Assembly (NCBI RefSeq): GCF_050402865.1
Contig: NZ_BAABMF010000003.1
Coordinates: 310,001 to 374,000 of the forward strand
Source of the DNA: Clostridium_AF sediminicola
GTDB taxonomy: Bacteria; Bacillota; Clostridia; Clostridiales; Clostridiaceae
Length of the DNA stretch: 64,000 bases
Direction: 5' to 3'
The position numbers and the translations under genes were made by a program. Below, one piece after another: positions 43,708 through 51,955 of this stretch. How positions within the stretch are numbered: the first letter of the stretch is position 1; each line of letters begins with the position of its first letter. Under the pieces are notes generated by a model that saw nothing but the letters and a program-made list of their open reading frames with translations, searched no databases and was not told the origin of the DNA.

Positions 43708-44574
43708 TTATTTAGTTAAAATTTCATATCCGTCTTTAGTAACCACTAACGTATGTTCCCATTGCGCTGTAAGTTTTCCATCAGCTGTCACTGCTGTCCA
43801 TCCATCATCTAAGACTTTACATCTAAATGTTCCTTCATTTATCATAGGCTCAATTGTAAAAATCATTCCTGGTAACAACACCATACCAGTAGATGCTTTT
43901 CCTACGTGATCTACAAAAGGTTCTTCATGAAATTTCCTACCTATCCCGTGTCCTCCATATTCTCTAACAACTGAATATCCAAATTTCTTAGCATGTTTGT
44001 TAATAGCATAGCCGATATCTCCAACAGTAGCAAATGGTTTAACTTGCTCCATACCTATTTCAAGACATTCTTTGGCAACTTCAACTAGTTTTTTAGCTTC
44101 TTTTGACGCTTCACCAACAATATACATTCTACTAGCATCACCATAATATCCATCATAAATGCTGGTAACATCTATATTTACTATATCTCCATCTTTTAGT
44201 TTTCTTTCTTCGGGAATACCGTGACAAACAACTTCATTTATTGAAGTACATACACTTTTAGGAAATCCCATATAATTTAGTGGAGCAGGTATTGCTCCCA
44301 ATTCTATAGTGTAATTGTGTACAAATGTATTAATCTCTTCTGTCGTAACCCCCGCTTTTACCATATCGCCAACTTTATCCAAAATCATAGCAGTTATATG
44401 GCCAGCTTTTCTTACACCTTCAATTTGATCATCATTCAATATCAACTCTTTATCAGGAACTATCTTACCTTTTTTATCCAATTGATTAATTAAGGTATCC
44501 ATTTCTAAGTGACATCGTTTATATTTTTTTCCGCTTCCACACCAGCAAGCGTCATTTCTTGATAATTCTTTCAT
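43708..44574 (-). CDS. map: Methionine aminopeptidase type I with N-terminal SEC-C zinc motif
   Basis: 288 residues from the ATG at 44574, six bases after AAGGTG (a GTG at 44583 overlaps that site). Residues 10-22 carry the SEC-C zinc motif CWCGSGKKYKRCH, ligands C10, C12, C21, H22. The catalytic domain has VCHGIPEERKL, DVTSIYDGYYGDASR, GHGIGRKFHEEP and FTIEPMINEGT, which include the five metal ligands. It removes the initiator methionine from new proteins. Confidence 0.93.
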   Translation of the reverse strand: MKELSRNDACWCGSGKKYKRCHLEMDTLINQLDKKGKIVPDKELILNDDQIEGVRKAGHITAMILDKVGDMVKAGVTTEEINTFVHNYTIELGAIPAPLNYMGFPKSVCTSINEVVCHGIPEERKLKDGDIVNIDVTSIYDGYYGDASRMYIVGEASKEAKKLVEVAKECLEIGMEQVKPFATVGDIGYAINKHAKKFGYSVVREYGGHGIGRKFHEEPFVDHVGKASTGMVLLPGMIFTIEPMINEGTFRCKVLDDGWTAVTADGKLTAQWEHTLVVTKDGYEILTK

Positions 44575-44937
44575 AAAATACACCTTCTAACTAATTTTCT
44601 CTAAATTTTTCTAACCATTCAGTATTATTATATTTTAGTTTAATTATATTGTCCAATAAAATTATTATTTATTAATTTACTTTAACTGCGTTATTTTTCT
44701 CCAAATACTTTTAATTATTCTTAAAATTGCATATTAAATTGTAATTATAAGTAAATTAATATATATGTTAGTAATGTATTTTAATCCATATAAAAGAATT
44801 TAAAGTATATTTTTTCATCTTCATCCCTTGATTCCTCAATATTTGTATGATAATATATATATAACTTTTATGTAGTTTCGAATACCAGGTGATGACTTAT
44901 ATACATTACTCCATTTGGTATTCGTTGTATAAGTATG
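44575..44937. promoter_or_regulatory. degV leader: promoter and inverted repeat
   Basis: About 360 nt without a gene. A promoter TTGATT (44828-44833), 17 bp, TAATAT (44851-44856) lies upstream of degV. In the leader a 9-bp inverted repeat CGAATACCA / TGGTATTCG spans 44879-44924, ending 14 nt before the AAGGAGG site. This may be a regulatory hairpin or operator. The 44584-44820 part is plain AT-rich DNA. Confidence 0.45.
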
Positions 44938-44952
44938 AAGGAGGTTGTAATT

Positions 44953-45807
44953 TTGGAAAAAATTGCTCTTATTGCAGATAGTGCAGCTGATTTAAATTAT
45001 GACATAATAAAAGAATATAACGTTAATGTTCTACCATTAAAAATTATCTATAAAAACAAAGAATATTTGGATGGAATTACTATTACTGCTGACGAAGTAT
45101 ACGAAAAATTAGAAGAGGAAATACCTTCTACATCATTACCTTCTGTTCAAGAAGTCGATGATCTTTTTACTAAACTTGAAGAAAATGGTTACACGCACAT
45201 AATTGCTATACAGTTAAGTTCCAATCTATCTGGAACATATAACACAGTAAAATTAGTTTCTGAAAATCATCCAAATATAACCACAACTGTGTTTGATTCA
45301 AAATCACTTACCTTAGGCACAGGAGCGTTAGTAATTGGATGTGGTGAAATGATTAAGAATGGTAGATCCTATAATGAGATTGTATCTCAACTTCCTGAAA
45401 TGCGTGATAGAGCCACAGTTTATTATGTAGTAGATACTCTAAAATACTTAATAAAAGGTGGTAGAATTGGTAAAGTTTCTGGAACTATAGGATCAATGCT
45501 AAATATAAAACCAATTATTTCTATAAATAAAGAAGGAGTTTACTATACCTACGATAAAATACGAGGTAAAAAACAAGCCCTGAAGAGATTACTATCAATT
45601 GCTGAAGAATCACTGAAAACATCTAAATGTAGAATATGGATTATGCACGGTGGTTCTGAAGAAGAGGGAAATCTTTTGTTTGAAAAATTCAAATCTCTTT
45701 CCAACATAACTTCATTAAATTTTGGTTGTATAAGTCCCGCTTTAGGCGTTCACACAGGAAAAGGTTTAATAGGCCTAATAATAGTCAAAGAACCTTTTTA
45801 TGCTTAA
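44953..45807 (+). CDS. DegV family fatty-acid-binding protein (second copy)
   Basis: About 284 residues from the TTG at 44953, placed 8 nt after AAGGAGG; the ATG at 44935 overlaps that site. Motifs: EKIALIADSAADLNYD, TSLPSVQEVDDLF, IAIQLSSNLSGTYNT, VVDTLKYLIKGGRIGK. Presumably presents fatty acids to a FakA-type kinase. It differs from the 39724 copy, so the two may carry different acyl chains. Confidence 0.92.
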   Translation: MEKIALIADSAADLNYDIIKEYNVNVLPLKIIYKNKEYLDGITITADEVYEKLEEEIPSTSLPSVQEVDDLFTKLEENGYTHIIAIQLSSNLSGTYNTVKLVSENHPNITTTVFDSKSLTLGTGALVIGCGEMIKNGRSYNEIVSQLPEMRDRATVYYVVDTLKYLIKGGRIGKVSGTIGSMLNIKPIISINKEGVYYTYDKIRGKKQALKRLLSIAEESLKTSKCRIWIMHGGSEEEGNLLFEKFKSLSNITSLNFGCISPALGVHTGKGLIGLIIVKEPFYA

Positions 45808-45812
45808 AAAGT

Positions 45813-45850
45813 AAAAAAACAGACTCATAATTATTGAGCCTGTTTTTTTT
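45813..45850 (+). terminator. Terminator of degV
   Basis: AAAAAACAG-CTCA stem with complementary TGAG-CTGTTTTTT and a T8 run. Confidence 0.85.
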
Positions 45851-45982
45851 GTTTCTTTCTTTTATTACTCTATAAGTAAAAACATCCATAATTTATATTT
45901 GTATTCTATATCTTTAATTAGTATAATGATAACAAATGTTTTATCAATGGGGATTGATTAATTTATTTTAGGAGGAGATTTT

Positions 45983-46933
45983 ATGGTAGGTAAAATTTTA
46001 AAAACTGTAACATCCAGTTTCATTATTATAATATTAATTATACTAGCACTAACAGGAATTTACACCGTAAAAACTGGTGAAGAAGCAGTAATCTTAAGAT
46101 TCGGGAAGTATGTAGAAACAGTTAATGAGGACGGTTTAAAATGGCATCTTCCACTAGTTGATAAAGTATTAAAAGCTAATTTAAATGAAGCTAAAAGATT
46201 AGAATTTGGATTTACAACAACAAGACAAGGTGATATGAAAAACACTCCTTCTTACACATCGAATATTGATGAAGGTTTAATGTTAACTGGTGATGAAAAC
46301 CTAGTAAATGTTGAAACAATCGTTCAGTATAAAATTAAAAGTGCAAAAGACTATTATTTCAATGTTGATGATCAAATTGATACATTATCAATAGTTACAC
46401 AATCTACAATTAGAAGAGTAGTTGCTTCTCATCTATTAGATGAAGTTTTAACAGACAACAAATTTGGAATTCAACAAGAAATTAAAGACGATCTTCAAAT
46501 TACATGTGATAAATATGGTCTAGGAGTAGCAATAACAGCAATTCAACTTCAAGATGTAAACCCTCCTCATGAAGTGGATGCTGCTTTTAAGGATGTTGCA
46601 TCTGCCCGTGAAGACAAAAATAGTTATATAAATGAAGCCAATAGTTATAAAAATGAAGTAATACCTAATGCAAGAGGAAATGCAGCTGCTATGATAAATG
46701 ATGCTTTGGGTTATAAAGAAGAAAGAATTGAACAAGCAAAAGGTGATGTGGCAAATTTCACTCAAATTCTTCAAAAATACGTTGGTGGTAAAAAGGTTAC
46801 AAGAACTCGTATGTATTTAGAAACCTTAGAAGAAATTCTTCCTGGTATAGAAAAATATATAGTAGATGAAGATGGTAATACTGTTAATCTACTTCCATTA
46901 AGCGAAACACCTACTATACCAGCTACTAATTAA
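45983..46933 (+). CDS. hflK: FtsH-protease modulator HflK
   Basis: 316 residues. One N-terminal membrane helix (~9-28) followed by an SPFH/prohibitin domain (GIYTVKTGEEAVILRFGKYV, LNEAKRLEFGFTT, AITAIQLQDVNPPHEVDAAF). HflK and HflC form a membrane complex around FtsH. Strong AGGAGG. hflC follows after 14 nt. Confidence 0.93.
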   Translation: MVGKILKTVTSSFIIIILIILALTGIYTVKTGEEAVILRFGKYVETVNEDGLKWHLPLVDKVLKANLNEAKRLEFGFTTTRQGDMKNTPSYTSNIDEGLMLTGDENLVNVETIVQYKIKSAKDYYFNVDDQIDTLSIVTQSTIRRVVASHLLDEVLTDNKFGIQQEIKDDLQITCDKYGLGVAITAIQLQDVNPPHEVDAAFKDVASAREDKNSYINEANSYKNEVIPNARGNAAAMINDALGYKEERIEQAKGDVANFTQILQKYVGGKKVTRTRMYLETLEEILPGIEKYIVDEDGNTVNLLPLSETPTIPATN

Positions 46934-46947
46934 AGGGAGGAATACTT

Positions 46948-47946
46948 ATGTTTATAAAACCAAAAAAAGTGAAATTAAATAATGAATCTCAAAAAATAAA
47001 AATGGATTTTAAAATAAAAAAATCTTCAATTTTTACAGTGATTATTGTATTCATAGGGATAATTTTATTGAGTTCATGTACTTTTACTGTAGAAGAATAC
47101 AATCAAGCCACAATAACTAGGTTTGGTAAGATAACTAAAGTAATCGTAAATGAAAAGACACCTGAATTAGTTTCTTCGATTAAAGATAATCCAAAATTTA
47201 AAAATATATCTATTGTTGAAGGAAAAGGATTATTCTTTAAACTTCCTATCGTAGATAGTATAACAAAATATAGTTCAAAGTTGCTAACTTACGATACTGA
47301 TCCAAGAGAAGTTACTACAAAAGATAAGAAAAAGTTAATTTTAGACAATAACGCCCAATGGAAAATTATTAACCCTTTGCTTTTTAGGATTTCTATGGGA
47401 AATGAAACCAATGCCCACACAAGAATTGATGACATTTTATATTCAAAATTAAATGAAAAAATCGGACAAACTGTAGCACATGTGCTTATTGCAGATAAAA
47501 ATTATACAACTAAAATGCTAGAAGAATGTGTAGCTGATATAAATGATACAATTTCTCATTACGGTATTGAAGTTGTAGACATCAAAATTAAAAGAACTGA
47601 TTTACCAATAGAAAATAGTGAGAATATATTCAATAGAATGAAAACTGAAAGAGAACAAAAAGCAAAAGAATATCGTTCTGAAGGTAAAGAAGAAGCGCAA
47701 AAAATCAAATCAGAAGCAAATAAAGAAGCAAAAATAATTGAAGCAAAAGCCTATGCTGAAGCAGAAACAATCAAAGGTGAAGGAGACGCTGAAGCAACAA
47801 ATATATATAATCAAGCATACAATCAAGATCCTGATTTCTATGAATTTTACAGAACCTTACAAACTTACAAAAAAACTTTAAAAGAAAAAACAAAAATTAT
47901 TATTGATTCCGGTTCTCCATTTGCTAAATACTTGTTCGGACAATAG
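46948..47946 (+). CDS. hflC: FtsH-protease modulator HflC
   Basis: 332 residues. It starts with a ~25-residue charged stretch, then a single helix ending LLSSC, then the SPFH domain (VEEYNQATITRFGKI, GKGLFFKLPIVDSI) and a coiled-coil C-terminus rich in E/K/A. It has an unusual lysine-rich N-terminal extension compared with typical HflC. Operon with hflK. Confidence 0.92.
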   Translation: MFIKPKKVKLNNESQKIKMDFKIKKSSIFTVIIVFIGIILLSSCTFTVEEYNQATITRFGKITKVIVNEKTPELVSSIKDNPKFKNISIVEGKGLFFKLPIVDSITKYSSKLLTYDTDPREVTTKDKKKLILDNNAQWKIINPLLFRISMGNETNAHTRIDDILYSKLNEKIGQTVAHVLIADKNYTTKMLEECVADINDTISHYGIEVVDIKIKRTDLPIENSENIFNRMKTEREQKAKEYRSEGKEEAQKIKSEANKEAKIIEAKAYAEAETIKGEGDAEATNIYNQAYNQDPDFYEFYRTLQTYKKTLKEKTKIIIDSGSPFAKYLFGQ

Positions 47947-47948
47947 AG

Positions 47949-47981
47949 AAAAAAGAGCTTTCCAGTGAAAGCTCTTTTTTT
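47949..47981. terminator. Bidirectional terminator hflC / rubredoxin
   Basis: AAAAAAGAGCTTTC / GAAAGCTCTTTTTT with a 4-nt loop, between convergent genes. Confidence 0.9.
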
Positions 47982-48141
47982 ATTCTTCTACTTCAAATAA
48001 ATCCTTACCTACTCCACACAGAGGACAAACCCAATCTTCAGAAACATCTGCAAAGGCAGTTCCTGCTTTAACCCCATTATCTGGATCTCCTGCTTCAGGA
48101 TCATATATATAACCACAAACTGTACAAATGTATTTTTTCAT
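47980..48141 (-). CDS. Rubredoxin
   Basis: 53 residues from the ATG at 48141, seven bases after GAGGAGGG. Two CxxC motifs (CTVCGYIYDPEAGD and CPLCGVGKDLF) bind one iron. A small electron carrier, common in anaerobes for oxygen detoxification and redox partners. Confidence 0.95.
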   Translation of the reverse strand: MKKYICTVCGYIYDPEAGDPDNGVKAGTAFADVSEDWVCPLCGVGKDLFEVEE

Positions 48142-48321
48142 TTTAAATCCCTCCTCAATTAACAACAACTATCTATTGATAATTATTGCACTATTCTATT
48201 TCTTAATATTAATCATTTCGAAGCCATATATTTTATTTTCCACTCTTTATTATAAAATATACTTATCTTTTCTTATATTATATAATATTATATAATATAG
48301 CTTTTAAATAGAAGGTGTATT

Positions 48322-48450
48322 ATGGGAACTAGGCTTTTTATGCCTTTATCTGAATTTTTCTTAGCATCAATTGTTATTTTTTTCTCTGGTGCAGCTGCTG
48401 GAATTTTTGTTTATATAAAAATAAAAAATTATTTTAAATGGAGACCCTAA
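48322..48450 (+). CDS. Small single-span membrane protein (42 residues)
   Basis: A short gene with GAAGGTG seven bases before ATG, encoding MGTRLFMPLSEFF followed by a hydrophobic helix (~residues 12-32) and a basic tail KIKNYFKWRP. A bidirectional terminator follows directly after the stop codon. The position of RBS and terminator make it a real gene. Possibly a LapA-like or sporulation small protein; function unknown. Confidence 0.7.
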   Translation: MGTRLFMPLSEFFLASIVIFFSGAAAGIFVYIKIKNYFKWRP

Positions 48451-48486
48451 AAATTAAAACAAAGCAACTGCTTTGTTTTAATTTTT
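48451..48486. terminator. Bidirectional terminator
   Basis: AAATTAAAACAAAGCA / TGCTTTGTTTTAATTT with a 2-nt loop, between the 42-residue gene (+) and the histidine kinase gene (-). Confidence 0.88.
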
Positions 48487-48500
48487 ATAAATTTTAGATT

Positions 48501-49892
48501 TTATTTATCATTTGGAAAAAGAAGTATAAAAGTACTCCCCTTCCCTTCTTCACTTTGTACACTAATTTTTCCTTCATGAGCCTCAGTCAATGTTTTTACT
48601 ATTGTTAGACCAATCCCTGCACCACCAGTTTCCCTATTTCTAGATAAATCAGTTCTATAAAATCTTTCAAATATATTCTTCATATCTTTCTCTGAAATAC
48701 CTATTCCATTATCCTTAACTTTTAATATAATACTAGAATCTCTTTTCTCTAAACTAATAGTTACTTCGCCTTCATAATCTGTATATCTATTGGCATTCGA
48801 TAAAAGATTATATATTATTTGCTTAATTTTATCCATATCCATAAAAACTATAATATCTTCTTCAATATCGTACTTTAACTCAATATTCTTCTTTAAATAA
48901 ATAGGTTTAAATGTTCTAATTATCTTTATAATATACTGAGATAAATTAAATTCAGACTTATTTAAGTTTAACTTTGATTCTTCTAACATATAAATATTTT
49001 TCAAGCTATCAACCATTTTAGATAGACGTATAACTTCTTCCTTACAACTATTCAACTTTTCAGAATCAGCTTCCCAAATACCATCTAAAAAAGCATCAAT
49101 ATGATTATTGATAATTGTTAAAGGAGTTTTAATCTCGTGAACCAAATCAGAAGTAAGACGTTTTCTCAAGTCTTCTTGTTTATATAAATTGTCTGCAAGA
49201 TAATTTATTGAATCTGATAAATCATCTATTTCTTTAGTTTTAGTATTTACCTTTGATCGTATTTTATAGTTACCAGTTTTTATTTCATTTGCAGTATTTG
49301 TCAAACTAGTTAGTGGTTTTGATAATTTTTTTGATATTATAGTACTAAAAAGTATTGCAATTATTAAAGCTATAATAGCTGATATTATAAAAGAAAAATT
49401 CATAGCGCCCTTGAAAATCAAATCCTCATTAGATACATTAAATGAACCAAAATACCCTATAGTTAGTCGTGCTTCCTTTTTCCCTTCAATGACAATATCA
49501 TAATAATTTTCCTGGTAATCAGAGGTATTAAGCCCTCTTTGACGTATCATATGTCCATCCATCTTGTTCTTAGTGTTTTTATGAATAATATCTTCTTTTC
49601 CTGATGAAAAAACTGTATTTCCATTCATATTGATTATTTCAATATACAATTTTTCTAATTCAGCAAGCTTTGTAAGTTCCCTTGTTAATTTTATAGAATT
49701 GCTATGATCATGTTCATAATAATTCTGTATAAGTATTTTCACTTTATTAATATTCTCTTCATGTTGTTTTTTTAAATAATTATTAAATTTGTTGTCAATT
49801 ATAGTATTTGATATCAAACTTGATATTATAACAATAGTAATAACAAATAAAACCAAAATTAATCTAATTTTATTTGAAATAGTTTTTTTCAT
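48501..49892 (-). CDS. Sensor histidine kinase (HAMP, HisKA, HATPase)
   Basis: 463 residues. Helix 1 (~9-31), an extracytoplasmic domain (~32-165), helix 2 (~166-186), HAMP (~187-238), phosphoacceptor His252 in SDLVHEIKTPL, then the ATPase domain with N box, DNGIGI (G1) and GGAGIGL (G2). Overlaps the response-regulator gene by 4 nt. The stimulus is unknown; downstream small SHOCT membrane proteins and the Met-rich gene are nearby. Confidence 0.92.
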   Translation of the reverse strand: MKKTISNKIRLILVLFVITIVIISSLISNTIIDNKFNNYLKKQHEENINKVKILIQNYYEHDHSNSIKLTRELTKLAELEKLYIEIINMNGNTVFSSGKEDIIHKNTKNKMDGHMIRQRGLNTSDYQENYYDIVIEGKKEARLTIGYFGSFNVSNEDLIFKGAMNFSFIISAIIALIIAILFSTIISKKLSKPLTSLTNTANEIKTGNYKIRSKVNTKTKEIDDLSDSINYLADNLYKQEDLRKRLTSDLVHEIKTPLTIINNHIDAFLDGIWEADSEKLNSCKEEVIRLSKMVDSLKNIYMLEESKLNLNKSEFNLSQYIIKIIRTFKPIYLKKNIELKYDIEEDIIVFMDMDKIKQIIYNLLSNANRYTDYEGEVTISLEKRDSSIILKVKDNGIGISEKDMKNIFERFYRTDLSRNRETGGAGIGLTIVKTLTEAHEGKISVQSEEGKGSTFILLFPNDK

Positions 49893-50584
49893 TTCTCACC
49901 TCCAAACTTATATCCTGATCCATAAATCGTTTTAATATATTTTGGGTTTTTGGGGTTATCTTCAATCTTCTTTCTTATATTTCTTATATGAGTATCTACA
50001 CTTCTATCAAAACTTTCTGAGTAACCTTCCATTACTTTTTCCATTAGTTCTTCCCTATTAAATATACGCCCTGGATAAGTTACTAAAGCTTTAAGTAATT
50101 TAAATTCATATGTAGTTAATTTAATGATTTCTCCATTTTTCTTTACTATTTGCTTTTTTATATCAATCTCAAGGTCTCCTTCATTGAATTGGAGTATATC
50201 AGCTAAAGGAGTTTCCCCTCTGTAGCTTCTCCTTATCAATGCATTCACCCTACTAACCAGCTCTCTTGTAGAAAATGGTTTTGTAACATAATCGTCTGCA
50301 CCTATAGATAATCCTTCAATTTTATTTTCTTCATCTGTTTTTGCTGTCAACATAATAATTGGTACTTCAGAAGTGTTCCTAATCTTCATACATATCTCTT
50401 CCCCTGAAATTTCAGGTAACATCAAGTCTAAAACTAACAAGTGTATATTTTCCTCATAAAATATTTTAAGAGCTTCAGCACCATCATAAGCTTTAAATAC
50501 TCCATAACCTTCTTTTGTAAGATAAGCTTCTATAGTTTGCACTATCTTCTTTTCATCATCAACTACTAATATATTTTTTATCAT
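49889..50584 (-). CDS. OmpR/PhoB-family response regulator
   Basis: 231 residues. Receiver domain with phosphoacceptor Asp53 (VLDLMLPEI) and Lys102 (TKPFS); winged helix at the C-terminus (LTTYEFKLLKALVTYPGRIF, GSGYKF). Partner of the adjacent kinase. Likely upstream of its own operon. Confidence 0.94.
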   Translation of the reverse strand: MIKNILVVDDEKKIVQTIEAYLTKEGYGVFKAYDGAEALKIFYEENIHLLVLDLMLPEISGEEICMKIRNTSEVPIIMLTAKTDEENKIEGLSIGADDYVTKPFSTRELVSRVNALIRRSYRGETPLADILQFNEGDLEIDIKKQIVKKNGEIIKLTTYEFKLLKALVTYPGRIFNREELMEKVMEGYSESFDRSVDTHIRNIRKKIEDNPKNPKYIKTIYGSGYKFGGEK

Positions 50585-50735
50585 AATGTATTATCATCAC
50601 CTCTTTAAATTTAGGCTGTGTTTTAAAAAAATGTTTATATTAATTTAAAAATTCGCAATTTATAAATATTGCTCACAAAATCAATAACTTATTAAAACAA
50701 AGCCTAAATCTATAATATCATATAGATTTATAACC

Positions 50736-50768
50736 AAAAAGAGCTTCCCGTTATTGAAAGCTCTCTTT
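50736..50768 (-). terminator. Terminator of the SHOCT gene
   Basis: GAGCTT...AAAGCTC stem with a T-tract on the minus strand. Confidence 0.7.
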
Positions 50769-50780
50769 TCTTCTATTTTA

Positions 50781-51203
50781 TTAATCGTCGTTATTATCTT
50801 CCTCATTTTTACCTTCAGCTAAATTATTTAAACTAAAATCATATGTTAAATTTTGTTTTCTAGTGATATACTCCTCATCATCAATTTCACCATTTGCATA
50901 TCTTTTATTTAAAATTTGAATTGCTAAGTCCTTATCATTAAAAATTGACTGTTTTGACATTTGAGATTCAAATGTTGATTTTTTCTTTTTTGACTTTTTT
51001 ATTAATAAGATTATTATCACAACAACTAATGCCGCTAATACTAGACCATGAAAATAAAACATCGGATTATTTCCTTTCATGAAATAATTTCCACCTGAAA
51101 AACAGTCCTCAAATCCACCTCTATGAAAACCACCTTTAAGTGTTGAATATCCCCTTACTGCTGCTGTTTTTAAATATCCCATACTTCCCAACATGCTATC
51201 CAT
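50781..51203 (-). CDS. SHOCT-domain membrane protein, 140 residues
   Basis: An N-terminal Gly/Met-rich stretch (MDSMLGSMGYLK, GGFHRGGFEDC), one membrane helix (~55-70) followed by lysines, then a SHOCT domain (AIQILNKRYANGEIDDEEYITRKQ), and an acidic tail. SHOCT domains are short oligomerisation modules near the C-terminus of membrane proteins. It lies between the kinase pair and the Met-rich gene, on the same strand as the kinase. Confidence 0.72.
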   Translation of the reverse strand: MDSMLGSMGYLKTAAVRGYSTLKGGFHRGGFEDCFSGGNYFMKGNNPMFYFHGLVLAALVVVIIILLIKKSKKKKSTFESQMSKQSIFNDKDLAIQILNKRYANGEIDDEEYITRKQNLTYDFSLNNLAEGKNEEDNNDD

Positions 51204-51218
51204 CCTCTCTTAATATTT

Positions 51219-51413
51219 TTAGTTTTCAATCATTCTTTTTTTTATTTCAAATTCCTCAATGTCTATTTCACCTTTAGCTAGTTTCATCTTTAAAATTGAG
51301 ATAGAAGGATCTTCTATCTTGTTGATATTTGTATTTGAATTAAGACATATTTTTTCATCTTTAATTAAATACCAAATAAAGAATCCTAATAATATAATAA
51401 AAATAATACCCAA
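51219..51413 (-). CDS. Small SHOCT-domain membrane protein, 64 residues
   Basis: One N-terminal helix (GIIFIILLGFFIWYLI) and a C-terminal SHOCT motif (ILKMKLAKGEIDIEEFEIKKRMI). It is 15 nt upstream of the 140-residue SHOCT gene, so they are probably co-transcribed. Confidence 0.72.
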   Translation of the reverse strand: MGIIFIILLGFFIWYLIKDEKICLNSNTNINKIEDPSISILKMKLAKGEIDIEEFEIKKRMIEN

Positions 51414-51506
51414 TTAAATCACCTCTTTATCTTGTATTGGCTTTTCTTTGATTATATTTTATTATTAAATTGTCAAGAAATTATGAAGAACTTACACTTC
51501 TAAGTA

Positions 51507-51533
51507 ACAATTTTATTCACTCAACATACTATA
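51507..51533 (+). promoter_or_regulatory. SigmaK-type promoter for the Met-rich gene
   Basis: AC at 51507-51508, a 16-nt spacer, then CATACTATA at 51525-51533. This matches the SigmaK consensus (AC-N16/17-CATANNNTA) exactly, at the correct spacing. Transcription would start ~10 nt later, about 28 nt before the GTG start codon. SigmaK is active late in the mother cell of a sporulating cell. A match by chance in AT-rich DNA is possible. Confidence 0.55.
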
Positions 51534-51569
51534 ACTAATGTGATTAAATAATTTATTGAGGTGAAGTAA

Positions 51570-51908
51570 GTGAAGACATATTCAATGAAATCTATGGATT
51601 GTATGAAAAAAATGGATTCTATGAAGTCTATGAAATCTATGAAATCCATGGATTCAATGCAGTCAATGCAGTCAATGCAGTCAATGAATTCTATGTGCAT
51701 GAATTCAATGAATGCTATGAATTGTATGTGCATGAATGCTATGAATTCAATGAATTGTATGTGCATGAATGCTATGAGCCCAATGCAAGGTATGCATGCA
51801 ATGCAGTCAATGCAAGGAATGGCTCCTATGTGCAGTATGCATTCAATGAAATCTATGTATCCATATAAAGAGGATGACAGTGACGATTCCGATTATGAAG
51901 ATGATTAG
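51570..51908 (+). CDS. Met/Ser/Cys triplet-repeat protein, candidate RiPP or coat protein
   Basis: 112 residues from GTG, with GAGGTG as the ribosome binding site. Residues 5-96 are built of triplets ending in Met ([S/C/A/N]-M-X): 33 Met, 7 Cys (11, 43, 52, 54, 63, 65, 88) and 18 Ser in the repeat. Three 11-residue units with MNCMCM occupy 39-71 (51684-51782). The C-terminal tail YPYKEDDSDDSDYEDD is acidic. No known family is recognised. It converges on the YcaO gene and shares its terminator. Possible roles: RiPP precursor, metal-binding protein (MxxM copper-binding-like), or spore coat. Confidence 0.75.
   Translation: MKTYSMKSMDCMKKMDSMKSMKSMKSMDSMQSMQSMQSMNSMCMNSMNAMNCMCMNAMNSMNCMCMNAMSPMQGMHAMQSMQGMAPMCSMHSMKSMYPYKEDDSDDSDYEDD
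51684..51782 (+). repeat. Three 33-bp tandem repeats in the Met-rich gene
   Basis: Three 33-nt units encode MNSMCMNSMNA, MNCMCMNAMNS and MNCMCMNAMSP. The copies differ by few bases, which suggests recent duplication. Confidence 0.8.
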
Positions 51909-51914
51909 TAACTT

Positions 51915-51955
51915 AAATAAAACAATGTTCCCATTTAAGGAACATTGTTTTATTT
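51915..51955. terminator. Shared bidirectional terminator, Met-rich gene / YcaO gene
   Basis: A perfect 17-bp stem AAATAAAACAATGTTCC (51915-51931), 7-nt loop, complement (51939-51955), with T/A runs on both sides. It contains the YcaO stop codon (51950-51952). Both genes therefore end at the same structure. Confidence 0.92.

Noticed and set aside
51521..51868. Two other open frames over the Met-rich gene (one on each strand)
   Set aside because: They are a by-product of the repetitive DNA. Neither has a ribosome binding site; the frame at 51570 does.
51599..51868. A second, YE-rich protein in the +1 frame of the Met-rich gene
   Set aside because: Frame is open only by repeat composition; no start signals.
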